From: Saprospiraceae bacterium
Lineage (GTDB): Bacteria; Bacteroidota; Bacteroidia; Chitinophagales; Saprospiraceae
Length of the DNA stretch: 19,027 bases
Assembly: GCA_020528935.1 (NCBI GenBank)
Contig: JAJDFU010000627.1
Span: 1 to 19,027, forward strand
Direction: 5' to 3'
Position 1 is the stretch's first letter. Every line of letters begins with the position of its first letter. The notes under the pieces were generated by a model. It had not been told where the DNA came from and searched no databases. It worked only from the letters and a program-made list of their open reading frames with translations. Position numbers and translations under genes: made by a program. Positions 6,618-14,443 of the stretch are shown here, piece after piece.

Positions 6618-7340
6618 TTGAATCCGCAGGAATACGATCTGGATATCATTCTTCCCGTTTATAATCCCGTAGCCGGCTGGACGAAGACCATTGAGCAAGC
6701 GAGCACCAATCTCCGGGCATTGGCTCCAGAGCTCCACTTTCGGCTCATCCTCGTCAATGATGGCTCCACGGTGCACTTCGACGGCCAGGCGGTGAGGTAC
6801 CTCCGGGACCGCCTTCCGCATCTCCGGATCATTTCCTATGAACCCAATATGGGCAAAGGGTATGCCGTGCGCAGAGGGGCTGAAGCGGCCACCGCGCCCA
6901 TCGTCCTCTTTACCGATGTGGATTTCCCTTACCGGGAAGAAGACCTGCTCGCCGTATTTGAGATGCTGAAGTGCGAAAAAGCAGACCTGGTGATCGCCAC
7001 CCGGCAGGAAGACTACTATGCGGAAGCCCCCTGGTCGAGGAAATGGATCTCCAAAATTTTGAAGGGTTTGATCCGGTATCTGATGCGAATTCCGACCACC
7101 GATACGCAGTGCGGCCTCAAAGGTTTCAACCCAAAGGGGTTGGACCTACTGCGCTCAACACGGATCAACCGGTACCTTTTTGATCTGGAGCTGGTAAAAC
7201 GGGCCCATCAGCGCAGGGATGTGGTCCTGAAGCCCCATCCGTCACGCCTTAAGCCCTGCGTGGTATTTACCCCCATAGGATTCCGGATCTTGCGCCGGGA
7301 GTTTCGCAACTTCATCTGGCTTCTCTTTCAACCGCCATGA
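6618..7340 (+). CDS. Family 2 glycosyltransferase (dolichyl/undecaprenyl-phosphate sugar synthase-like)
   Basis: A GT-A fold enzyme that transfers a sugar from a nucleotide donor, most likely to a polyprenyl phosphate, by similarity to ALG5/GtrB-type proteins. Motifs (240-residue numbering): DIILPVYNP at 9-17, nucleotide-binding VNDGS at 46-50, MGKGYAVRRG at 78-87, metal-binding DVD at 100-102, and the family-specific TDTQCGLKGF at 161-170. It lacks the C-terminal membrane helices of many GtrB proteins, so it is probably cytoplasmic or peripheral. There is no ATG; TTG at 6618 gives the start that best fits the family, and the frame is closed by a stop at 6591. A second GT2 of the same type is encoded at 9318-10097 on the other strand, and the GT-C-like gene lies between them. 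The acceptor is unknown. Confidence 0.88.
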   Translation: MNPQEYDLDIILPVYNPVAGWTKTIEQASTNLRALAPELHFRLILVNDGSTVHFDGQAVRYLRDRLPHLRIISYEPNMGKGYAVRRGAEAATAPIVLFTDVDFPYREEDLLAVFEMLKCEKADLVIATRQEDYYAEAPWSRKWISKILKGLIRYLMRIPTTDTQCGLKGFNPKGLDLLRSTRINRYLFDLELVKRAHQRRDVVLKPHPSRLKPCVVFTPIGFRILRREFRNFIWLLFQPP

Positions 7341-7399
7341 GGCCCGGAAAGGACAGGGGAACTCCACCCGGAAAATGCGGTGAATGTCCGCCATTCTGG

Positions 7400-7472
7400 C
7401 TTATACTATTTCAAGGATAAAATGACCTTTTCGACTGGCACTGTATCCTTGAACCCCTAGCATACCGTATAA
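7400..7472. repeat. Intergenic inverted repeat, copy B
   Basis: Core arms TTCAAGGATAAAATG (7410-7424) and CACTGTATCCTTGAA (7439-7453) pair at 13 of 15 positions around a 14-base spacer. Outer arms TTATAC (7401-7406) and GTATAA (7467-7472) match those of copy C, but here an extra 9 bases or so sit inside the right arm. The spacer GACCTTTTCG...TGGCA is almost that of copy C in the same orientation. It lies between convergent genes and could serve as a terminator here, although no T-run follows. Confidence 0.75.
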
Positions 7473-7479
7473 CCCGGCC

Positions 7480-9318
7480 TCATTGCCGGCCAGACAAATC
7501 CCAGCGGTAGTACAGGAAGCCCCCCTGCTCGGCCAGCAACGCCATGCCGGCTTGCTGCGGCAGCTGCCTGCCCGCTCGCAGCACGTCAAAAATGGGCGCT
7601 TCGCGTTCCGGAACGGCCGGATAGTCCTTGCGATACAACACCAGATACGGCCGTTCATCTTTCAGCAGGTCGGGATGCGGATCGTTCGGGGGAAAAAGCG
7701 AATAAGCAGCCAGGGTGTGCTCCAGTACGGTGCGATCCAGCTTGCAGGCCACCAGGGGCAGGCCGCTCTTCACGGCCAACTGAAAGGCGCGCGCACTGGT
7801 GGGCGGATCGTCGTCGAGAATATATCCGCTTTGCTCATTGCCCTTGTGAAAGAAAGGCACAGGTACGATGGCCTGGTAGGCATCCCAATCCAGCTCCGGC
7901 AGTTGGTCCAGCGCGTGTTCGCGAAAGAGGTTGGCCTTGCGCCTGTCCCGGCGATAGTAGTCCAGGTGAGCCCAGCTATCGCCCAGGACCAGCAGCAGCA
8001 GCGCGAGCGAAATTCCCACCCGGAGGGCGGGTAGCCTGAACAACTGCACGGCCCGCTCCCAGCAGAAAAAGAAGAGCAGGTTCGCCGCATAGAAGAAAAC
8101 CCAGGCAAAGCGCGCCAAAGCCCGGAAGTGGGAGATGCCCGGATCCAGCTTATTCAAGTAATACAGCGGCGAGAAAACATTGTCGAAGGAAACGCTGCCT
8201 CCGAACAGGACCACCCGATTGCCCAGGCTGACGAACAGGCTCAACAGGCCGCAGAGGACGAAACCCCAGACGAAAGCGCGCCGGCGAAGAAGCGTCCGGG
8301 AGGGGTAGGGCGTATTCTGCCGAAACAAGCGAAATGCACCGAGCAACAAGAGCAGCAAGGCTCCGCCGTAAATACAGCCCGCTCCCAGGTAGAGAAACCG
8401 CTCGTACGCCCAACTGTCGTGCACCCAGGGCGGAGGGATCAGATCCGAAAAATTGTAGCCGGTCAGCACATCGCCCAGGCGGGCTTCCCAATTGCGGTTG
8501 GTCTGCGCCTGATCGGGCCGCTGGGCATAATAGCCGTCGGTGAGGCGAACAGTGCCGTATACCAGGGCTGCGGCCAGCCCCAGGCCGGCCAATCCGCTCC
8601 CAAGCGGGGCTCCGCGGTTTCGCCCCGGCCCCGTGATCGCCGCGATAGCGACAAATACAGCCGAAGGCAACGCCAGGAGCGGCAAATAGTACAGATGTAA
8701 AAACGAACTCAGCGCGATCCATATGCCCAGTACAAGCATGCGGCCGTAGGCCCTGCCCGTTTGCCCTGCTTGCACTGCCCGGTACCACCGGTACAACAGC
8801 CACATCCAAACGGCATAGACCAGCGACAGGGACAGGTTGAAATGATTGAACACCCGGATCAGTTGCGGGCTCAACCAGGGCAGACTCCAGGCGAAGAGTA
8901 CGGCCAGCCCCGGCCGTATGCCCAGTGCACGGGCCAGCTTAAATAAGAACAGGCTGGCCAGCGGAATGCTCAGCAGAACGATCCAGTTGAATGCAGGTAA
9001 AACCCAATCCGGAGGCAGGGGAAAAAGCTGAAAAAGCCCGCGCAGGGCGAGCGAAAGAAGGGGCGTGTTATCGGTGTACCAGATGTAATCGCCGTACGGA
9101 TAATTCATGCCCGTGAAGCGAAAAACAGGCTGGTCGGTGTCGTGCTGAACGTAATACCGGGTGCCGTAATAATTCTTGAGGCCGTCCCAGGAGTCCTGCA
9201 GCATGTAGGACCGGGGCTGGAAGAAGAACTCGCTGAAGGCCAACAGGACCAGCAGCAACTGCCCCAGGACAACGAGCCAGGCGAGCAAACCGGAAGCTGC
9301 TGAACTCTTCATGCGCAT
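7480..9318 (-). CDS. Polytopic membrane protein, GT-C glycosyltransferase-like
   Basis: A 612-residue protein with about 11-12 hydrophobic helices in the first 450 residues and a C-terminal soluble domain of about 160 residues. The first extracytoplasmic loop carries DSWDGLKNYYGTRYYVQHD and GMNYPYGDYIWYTDN, an acidic/aromatic arrangement like the catalytic loop of GT-C enzymes that use polyprenyl-phosphate sugars. That assignment is inference, since the overall sequence matches no named family I can state. Its ATG (9318-9316) overlaps by one base the TAA of the upstream GT2 gene (TAATG), so translation is probably coupled. A GT2 that charges a lipid carrier plus a GT-C that uses it is a well-known pairing and supports an envelope glycosylation role. 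An alternative start lies two codons in. Confidence 0.8.
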   Translation of the reverse strand: MRMKSSAASGLLAWLVVLGQLLLVLLAFSEFFFQPRSYMLQDSWDGLKNYYGTRYYVQHDTDQPVFRFTGMNYPYGDYIWYTDNTPLLSLALRGLFQLFPLPPDWVLPAFNWIVLLSIPLASLFLFKLARALGIRPGLAVLFAWSLPWLSPQLIRVFNHFNLSLSLVYAVWMWLLYRWYRAVQAGQTGRAYGRMLVLGIWIALSSFLHLYYLPLLALPSAVFVAIAAITGPGRNRGAPLGSGLAGLGLAAALVYGTVRLTDGYYAQRPDQAQTNRNWEARLGDVLTGYNFSDLIPPPWVHDSWAYERFLYLGAGCIYGGALLLLLLGAFRLFRQNTPYPSRTLLRRRAFVWGFVLCGLLSLFVSLGNRVVLFGGSVSFDNVFSPLYYLNKLDPGISHFRALARFAWVFFYAANLLFFFCWERAVQLFRLPALRVGISLALLLLVLGDSWAHLDYYRRDRRKANLFREHALDQLPELDWDAYQAIVPVPFFHKGNEQSGYILDDDPPTSARAFQLAVKSGLPLVACKLDRTVLEHTLAAYSLFPPNDPHPDLLKDERPYLVLYRKDYPAVPEREAPIFDVLRAGRQLPQQAGMALLAEQGGFLYYRWDLSGRQ

Positions 9319-10097
9319 TAGCCGTTGCTTCGGCTCGAATTTACCGGCCGGGCAGCTGCAGCCCGGGCCTTGCTGTAATGCCGTTTAATGCGCCACAGCT
9401 CCCAGGGCACCTTCATGAAGTTGCCCAGTTTGACTTTCGAGCCCCCTTTTTCGTACCACTCCCGAAGGGGGGTTTCGGTCACTACTTCCCGCAGGTTGGT
9501 GTCGGCATAGGTCATGCGCAGCCGCTCCAGCAACTCGATGTCGAAAAACCATGGACTCACAAAGGGTTCGTTAAAAATGGCTCCGGCCGCCGAACGGGAA
9601 AACAGCTTGGCGCCGCATTGAGAATCGTATACCGGAATGTGAAAGAGCACACTGACAGCCTGCGAAAACAGCCGCCCCAGGAGGTAGCGCATGGGATGGC
9701 GACGAATGTTGGACCCCAGCCGGATGATGCGAGCACCAAAAGCTGCCTGGTAGCCGGATTCCGCCTGAAGCACTCGATGGAGGCGCTCCATTTCTTCCAA
9801 TGGCGTAGCTAAGTCGGCATCCAGGAAGCCAATCCAGGCATAGGGTCCTTCCAGCGCTTTCAGCATGCCGCGGCGCACGGCTTCTGCCTTTCCGCTGTTG
9901 ACCTCCAACTCCAGTACTTCGGCCCGGTCTTCGGCCGCGCAAAAACGGCGCAGGAGATCGCCGGTAGCATCCGTACTGCCGTCGTTGACGAAAAGCAGGC
10001 TGAATCCGTCGACTTTTGACAGAAAGCGCCTGAACGCCCCCGCATCCAGGCGATCGGCTTCGTTGTAGCAGGGCACGACCAGCAGTACATCGGACAT
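9318..10097 (-). CDS. Family 2 glycosyltransferase (ALG5/GtrB-like)
   Basis: Second GT-A glycosyltransferase of the window, 259 residues from the ATG at 10097. Motifs: VLLVVPCYNEADRL at 4-17, VNDGSTDAT at 37-45, NSGKAEAVRRG at 67-77, metal-binding DAD at 93-95, YDSQCGAKLF at 157-166 (equivalent to DTQCGLKGF of the other copy) and PWFFDIELLERL at 182-193. The profile is that of dolichyl/polyprenyl-phosphate glucosyltransferases; no membrane helix is visible. A TTG at 10130 would add 11 residues, but the ATG gives the normal family start. The gene overlaps the next by one base and follows the photolyase gene by about 70 bases on the same strand. Likely role: charge a lipid carrier with sugar for the GT-C-like protein. 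Donor sugar and acceptor are unknown. Confidence 0.9.
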   Translation of the reverse strand: MSDVLLVVPCYNEADRLDAGAFRRFLSKVDGFSLLFVNDGSTDATGDLLRRFCAAEDRAEVLELEVNSGKAEAVRRGMLKALEGPYAWIGFLDADLATPLEEMERLHRVLQAESGYQAAFGARIIRLGSNIRRHPMRYLLGRLFSQAVSVLFHIPVYDSQCGAKLFSRSAAGAIFNEPFVSPWFFDIELLERLRMTYADTNLREVVTETPLREWYEKGGSKVKLGNFMKVPWELWRIKRHYSKARAAAARPVNSSRSNG

Positions 10098-10167
10098 AAA
10101 GGCGAATTCAGAACGTTTTGCCGCCGGCAAAACGCGGCCTAATATAGAAAAACCCGAACAGAAACCC

Positions 10168-11685
10168 CTATCCGGCCCGAGGCCGCTCTGCCCGGACAGC
10201 TTCGCGATAGGTTCGGATGTTTTCCGGAAGGCAGTGCCGCTCCCACAGTGCGGGCAGGCGCTCCTGCACGCCGGAGCTACGGCGGATCGCCCAGTATCGA
10301 TCCTTGGCTGTGCGGTTGGCCTCGTCGTAATCCACCAGGGGCCAGGGGTAGTTTTTGCCCAGTTGGCAGTGGTAGTATTTCTGGTCCAGGGGGGTCATCG
10401 TCCAGGGCCGATAGATGAGCGGGGCGGGCACGTGGCGCAGCTCGGGCACCCACTGCCGCACAAAGGCGCCGTCCGGGTCGTGCTGTTCGCTTTGAACGAC
10501 CGGATTAAAAATTCGCAGGGGATGGTAGCCCGTAAGGCCGGCCTGCATCTGTATCTGCCCGTAGTGGATGCCGGGCTCAAAATCGGTGAACACCCGGGCC
10601 AGGTGATTAGCCACCGGCTTCCAGTCCAGCCAGAGCGGAAAAGATGCCAGCGTAGCCAGCATGGCGCGCATGCGAAAATTGATCCATCCGGTGGCCTTCA
10701 GGCAGCGCATGCTGGCATCGGCCATGGGAAAGCCGGTGCGGCCTTCCATCCAGGCTTCAAGCCGGGGCCCGCTCGCCTTCCGTCCCAGGGCATGCATCCC
10801 GCGGTTGATGGGCTCCATCTCGATCTGCCATTCGCTTTCCAGTTTTTGCATGTAGTGGCTGCGCCACCAAAGCCGGGAGTGAAAGTTTTCCAGGTTCCAG
10901 CCCAGTTCCGGGTTCTGCAGCAAATTGGCCGAGCGCTGCCAGATCTCGCGCACGCTCAGGCAGCCCATGGCGATGTAGGGCGATAGCCGGCTGCAGCTGC
11001 GTCGGCTCAGCAAAGGCTTGGACAGGTGACGGCCGTAGTTTAGCGCCCGCTCCTCCAGGAATCCGCCCAGGTAACGGCGGGCCGCGCCCTCCCCACCGGG
11101 CTGAAAACCCGGATCGGGCATGCACATTTCGGCAGGCAGGGGCTCGCCCTCCAGGATGCGGAGCTGTTCGGCATCCAGTGCCACGCCCCGGGCATGCGCC
11201 CAATCCGGATGATCCAGCGGGGCTTTCATATCGCCTTCCCAGCGCTCCTGCCAGTGGTCGCGCCGCCGCAGGCCCCGAAATACGCCGTCCTGCCGAAATT
11301 CCCTCCAGCTCAGGCCCCGGGCCCGGCACCACCGCCTCACGGCCCGGTCCCGGTCAAAAGTGGCCTTCAGCCCGGTTTCCTGATGCGACCACAGCCCGGC
11401 CGGCTCAAACCAGTCCCACAGCCGGTCCAAAACCGGTATGACCTCGGCATTGCAGATGAGCATGAGTATGCCCCGACGGCGCAGTTGATCCCGAAGGTCC
11501 ACGGCCGACTCCCAGGCAAAGCGCCAGTGCCGCAGGTCGGATGGCGGCAGGCGGCGCAGGGAGGGCTCCATGATGTAGAGGGGCAGCACGGGCAGCCCCG
11601 TGCGAATGGCGGCAGCCAGCGGGGCGTGGTCGCGCATGCGCAGATCGCGCTTGAGCCAGACGATTTGGATGCGTTCTTTACTCAT
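10168..11685 (-). CDS. DNA photolyase/cryptochrome family flavoprotein
   Basis: A 505-residue protein with an N-terminal photolyase alpha/beta domain (IQIVWLKRDLRMRDHAPL, about 6-23) and a C-terminal FAD-binding helical domain (about 230-480). The FAD domain shows GRHLSKPLLS, RTGFPMADASMRCL, GWINFRMRAML, YHPLRIFNP and FVRQWVPEL. Photolyases repair UV-induced pyrimidine dimers with light; cryptochromes are related photoreceptors. Aligned by eye to E. coli PhrB, Arg344, Trp359 and Asp372 have counterparts (Arg340, Trp355, Asp368), but the Asn that contacts FAD N5 is His374 and the proximal Trp382 is Ile378, within IHYGQIQMQAG. This is therefore a divergent subgroup, and repair versus signalling cannot be told. 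ATG 11685 was preferred to a TTG at 11697. The gene is divergent from the DNA exonuclease gene, 101 bases away. Confidence 0.9.
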   Translation of the reverse strand: MSKERIQIVWLKRDLRMRDHAPLAAAIRTGLPVLPLYIMEPSLRRLPPSDLRHWRFAWESAVDLRDQLRRRGILMLICNAEVIPVLDRLWDWFEPAGLWSHQETGLKATFDRDRAVRRWCRARGLSWREFRQDGVFRGLRRRDHWQERWEGDMKAPLDHPDWAHARGVALDAEQLRILEGEPLPAEMCMPDPGFQPGGEGAARRYLGGFLEERALNYGRHLSKPLLSRRSCSRLSPYIAMGCLSVREIWQRSANLLQNPELGWNLENFHSRLWWRSHYMQKLESEWQIEMEPINRGMHALGRKASGPRLEAWMEGRTGFPMADASMRCLKATGWINFRMRAMLATLASFPLWLDWKPVANHLARVFTDFEPGIHYGQIQMQAGLTGYHPLRIFNPVVQSEQHDPDGAFVRQWVPELRHVPAPLIYRPWTMTPLDQKYYHCQLGKNYPWPLVDYDEANRTAKDRYWAIRRSSGVQERLPALWERHCLPENIRTYREAVRAERPRAG

Positions 11686-11786
11686 ACCGTGTACCAAACA
11701 CGGCGAACAACGGGGAGTTCAGGCCCGCGGCCAACCTTTGGACTCCGGGCTCTGTTAGCAGTGATGCACTGAACAATCCAGCCTTC

Positions 11787-12794
11787 ATGCCGCGCAGCCC
11801 ACTGCTCGAATTCACCGATCGGGGGATCTACTGCCCCGCCGCCGATGTGTACATCGATCCCTGGCGGCCGGTAGAGCGCGCCCTCATCACTCACGGCCAC
11901 AGCGACCACAGCCGCTGGGGACACAAGTACTACCTCTGCACCGAAGAGGCCGAGCCGGTGATCCGCCACCGCCTGCGCGATATCCGCACCGAGACGGTGA
12001 CCTACGGCGAGCCGCGGACCATCCGGGGCGTTCAGTTCTCCTTTCACCCGGCCGGACACATACCGGGTTCGGCCCAGATCCGGGTGGAATACCAAGGCGA
12101 AGTATGGGTGGTAAGCGGTGATTACAAGCTGGAGGACGATGGCCTCAGCACCCCCTTCGAGCCGGTGCGCTGCCACCGATTCATTACAGAATGCACCTTC
12201 GGTCTGCCGGTGTACAAATGGAAACCCCAGGAGGAGGTCTTTGCCGCCATCAACGGCTGGTGGAGAAAAAATGCCGCCGACGGCAAGGTAAGTGTGCTCA
12301 CGGGCTACGCCCTGGGCAAGGCCCAGCGCCTCATCCAGGGGCTGGATACCGGCATAGGCCCCATTTTCACCCACGGGGCCGTGGAAAACACCAACCAGGT
12401 GCTGCGCGGGCAAGGCATCCGGCTGGCGGATACCACCCGCGTGACCCGCGAACGCAAGAAAGCCGACTTTAAGGGCGGTATCGTCATTGCGCCGCCTTCG
12501 GCCCTGGGCTCGTCCTGGATGCGCAAATTTGCCCCCTATTCCACGGCCATGGCCAGTGGCTGGATGAGCCTGCGGGGTGCGCGCCGGCGGCGCGCAGCCG
12601 ACCGGGGCTTTGTGCTCAGCGATCACGCCGACTGGGACGGCCTCAACCAAGCGGTAGCGGCCACCGGTGCCGAGCGCATTTTCGTGACCCACGGTTACAC
12701 CGATATCTTTCGCCGCTGGCTGCTGGAGCAGGGTTATGATGCCCGGATTGTCCGTACCGAATACCAGGGCGAACTCACCGGGGAGGAAGAATGA
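11787..12794 (+). CDS. Ligase-associated DNA exonuclease (metallo-beta-lactamase/beta-CASP fold)
   Basis: A 335-residue nuclease of the type encoded with bacterial ATP-dependent DNA ligase and Lhr-like helicase in DNA repair clusters. The metal-binding HxHxDH motif is HGHSDH at 36-41, followed by FHPAGHIPGSAQI (about 80-92), VSGDYKLEDDG, and C-terminal SDHADW and FVTHG motifs typical of beta-CASP enzymes. The RGARRRRAADRGF stretch is a basic, probably DNA-contacting segment. The ATG at 11787 gives the usual family start (LLEFTDRGIYCPAADVYIDP follows). The expected partners are not in the window: the next gene converges, with its stop codon touching this one (12792-12794 against 12795-12797). 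Divergent transcription from the photolyase gene may place both under one DNA-damage-responsive region, which is inference. Confidence 0.92.
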   Translation: MPRSPLLEFTDRGIYCPAADVYIDPWRPVERALITHGHSDHSRWGHKYYLCTEEAEPVIRHRLRDIRTETVTYGEPRTIRGVQFSFHPAGHIPGSAQIRVEYQGEVWVVSGDYKLEDDGLSTPFEPVRCHRFITECTFGLPVYKWKPQEEVFAAINGWWRKNAADGKVSVLTGYALGKAQRLIQGLDTGIGPIFTHGAVENTNQVLRGQGIRLADTTRVTRERKKADFKGGIVIAPPSALGSSWMRKFAPYSTAMASGWMSLRGARRRRAADRGFVLSDHADWDGLNQAVAATGAERIFVTHGYTDIFRRWLLEQGYDARIVRTEYQGELTGEEE

Positions 12795-14279
12795 TCAGCC
12801 TTCGGCCTCCATCTCTCCTTCGACCTCCGGCTCCACGGCCAGGCCGGGATCACATTCGCGCAGCTTCTCCAGCAACCAATCCTTGGCAGCCAGCGCCTTG
12901 CCCTCCTGTACTTCCACGGCCAGGGACTCCAGTTTACGCCATTTCCCGGGCGGCAATGCGCTCAGCCCGTTGCACAACACGCAGAGGTCGAGGGAGTCAC
13001 AGGGGGCCCCCGCGCCCACCTTGCTGCTGCGCCTCAGATAGATGCGAAAGGAGTCCAGCAGCGAATCCAGCGAAAGGTACTCATCCAGCTCGTAGTAGGT
13101 CTTGAGCAACATGAGCCGGCTCCCCAGGGCATATACTACGTCTTCGTATTCCACCTGCCGGAGCTGATCGATCACCTGCTCGTATTCGCCCCGGTGAAAA
13201 TGGAGTTTGGCCAGGTTGTAGGTGAGGGCGTTTTTCTGATGGACCTGCGGAAGGCATGGGGTGTAGGCCTGAATAAACGCCTCGACCCAGTCGAAGGCCT
13301 TCACGTGCAATGCCGTGGAAACGATGTTCTTGTACGTCTGAAACTGCAGCTTTCCACTTACGAAGAGGAGCTCGCCATCCAGGGCAAATTGATACAGCTC
13401 AAAAAGTTTCTTGTATCCCGCCGATTCCCCCGGATTGATCTTCAAAATAACCAGGTAGTTGTACAGGTGAACGTACAGGGTGCGCAGATCCTTGAGCGGG
13501 AAATGCGCCCGCTTTTCCTGGATCAGCTCCCGCAGCTCCTGGAAGTGGGTGTCGCCTTCCCGCTCGCGGGTCAGCATCTGCACTACCAGCCAGTACGCGC
13601 GGAGCAGCGGTTGGTCTAGCGCTTCGTGCCCGGCAATGAAGGCCTCCAGGGATTCCGGGAAATGGAGCTCCGCCCGCTTGGCATAAAAGCTGCGATAGCC
13701 GACCAGGTCGGCGTAGTTCCGGAGTTTCTCAAGTATGTAGAACCGGTCGAGCTGGGCATCCGATCCCGCGAGGTTGTCCAGCCCCACCTTTTTGGGCCGG
13801 GTGGATTCTTCAAACCGGTGATGCAGTCGCCTGAACCGGAAAGCCTCGTAGCGCAAATCCGCCGACATACGCCGGCATTTGGCCAGAATACCTTCCTGCT
13901 TTTTGACAACACCCGCAAAATGCTTCTTCCAGCTGCGGTGCTCGATCAGCGCCTTCAGCAGGTCGTTATTGACCGTCAGAGGGCTCTCTTTGCGCACTTC
14001 AAGGCTCAAAAAGGCGTAGATCAGCTGGATCAGGTCCGAGCTCAGCCGCCTGAGTTGCAGATCGTTGTAGGCATCTTCGGGAAAAAGGCGGTCCCAAACA
14101 TAATGTTTGTCGAACCGTTTAACCAAGGCAGGTTGTTGGAAGGCTTCTTTTAACAAAGCAAGCAGGCTACACAGCTCTTCCTTTTCGTTGAAATAAGGCG
14201 AAGCAACAAAGCGCTCCAGCCGGTTCCACTGATGGCCGTTCAGCGGCTCCAACAATTGGACGAGTTTAGGGCTGAACAT
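12795..14279 (-). CDS. Helical protein of unknown function (Saprospiria-type)
   Basis: A 494-residue, almost entirely helical, hydrophilic protein without signal peptide or membrane segments, so probably cytoplasmic. I do not recognise a named domain. The middle and C-terminal parts (about 200-450) show regularly spaced Tyr/Leu/Ala-rich helix pairs such as LRTLYVHLYNYLVILKINPG and LTYNLAKLHFHRGEYEQVID, reminiscent of TPR-like repeats. The N-terminal part (LEPLNGHQWNRLERFVASPY) looks like a compact helical module. The C-terminus is acidic (EPEVEGEMEAEG). A cysteine-rich patch, DSLDLCVLCNGLSAL, near residues 417-440 looks less regular than its surroundings. The ATG at 14279 is well placed behind a good candidate promoter. 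It is transcribed convergently with the exonuclease gene with no gap. A scaffold or protein-interaction role is only a guess. Confidence 0.82.
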   Translation of the reverse strand: MFSPKLVQLLEPLNGHQWNRLERFVASPYFNEKEELCSLLALLKEAFQQPALVKRFDKHYVWDRLFPEDAYNDLQLRRLSSDLIQLIYAFLSLEVRKESPLTVNNDLLKALIEHRSWKKHFAGVVKKQEGILAKCRRMSADLRYEAFRFRRLHHRFEESTRPKKVGLDNLAGSDAQLDRFYILEKLRNYADLVGYRSFYAKRAELHFPESLEAFIAGHEALDQPLLRAYWLVVQMLTREREGDTHFQELRELIQEKRAHFPLKDLRTLYVHLYNYLVILKINPGESAGYKKLFELYQFALDGELLFVSGKLQFQTYKNIVSTALHVKAFDWVEAFIQAYTPCLPQVHQKNALTYNLAKLHFHRGEYEQVIDQLRQVEYEDVVYALGSRLMLLKTYYELDEYLSLDSLLDSFRIYLRRSSKVGAGAPCDSLDLCVLCNGLSALPPGKWRKLESLAVEVQEGKALAAKDWLLEKLRECDPGLAVEPEVEGEMEAEG

Positions 14280-14315
14280 GAAAAATTCTTTGACAAATCA
14301 ATCGATAAAACCTCT

Positions 14316-14346
14316 GCAAAATACAGATTATCAGTTTTTAACAAAA
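14316..14346 (-). promoter_or_regulatory. Candidate promoter of the helical-protein gene
   Basis: Read on the minus strand: TTG (-33) followed after 18 bases by TATTTTGC (-7 region), close to the Bacteroidota pattern TTTG-N19-21-TAnnTTTG, about 37 bases before the ATG at 14279. The surrounding 160 bases are clearly AT-richer than the flanking genes. Confidence 0.45.
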
Positions 14347-14443
14347 ATGAGCAGCCGAAAAACATACGTACACTTTTGCAAAGCTGTTCTTCCGAATTTC
14401 GAAACGGGATCCGATTTTTGAAAAGAGCTCCAAACCTCTTGCC

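Noticed and set aside
7400..7472. Repeat B as a simple bidirectional terminator
   Set aside because: It lies between convergent genes, but no T-run follows and the same element occurs at A between divergent genes, so termination alone does not explain the family.
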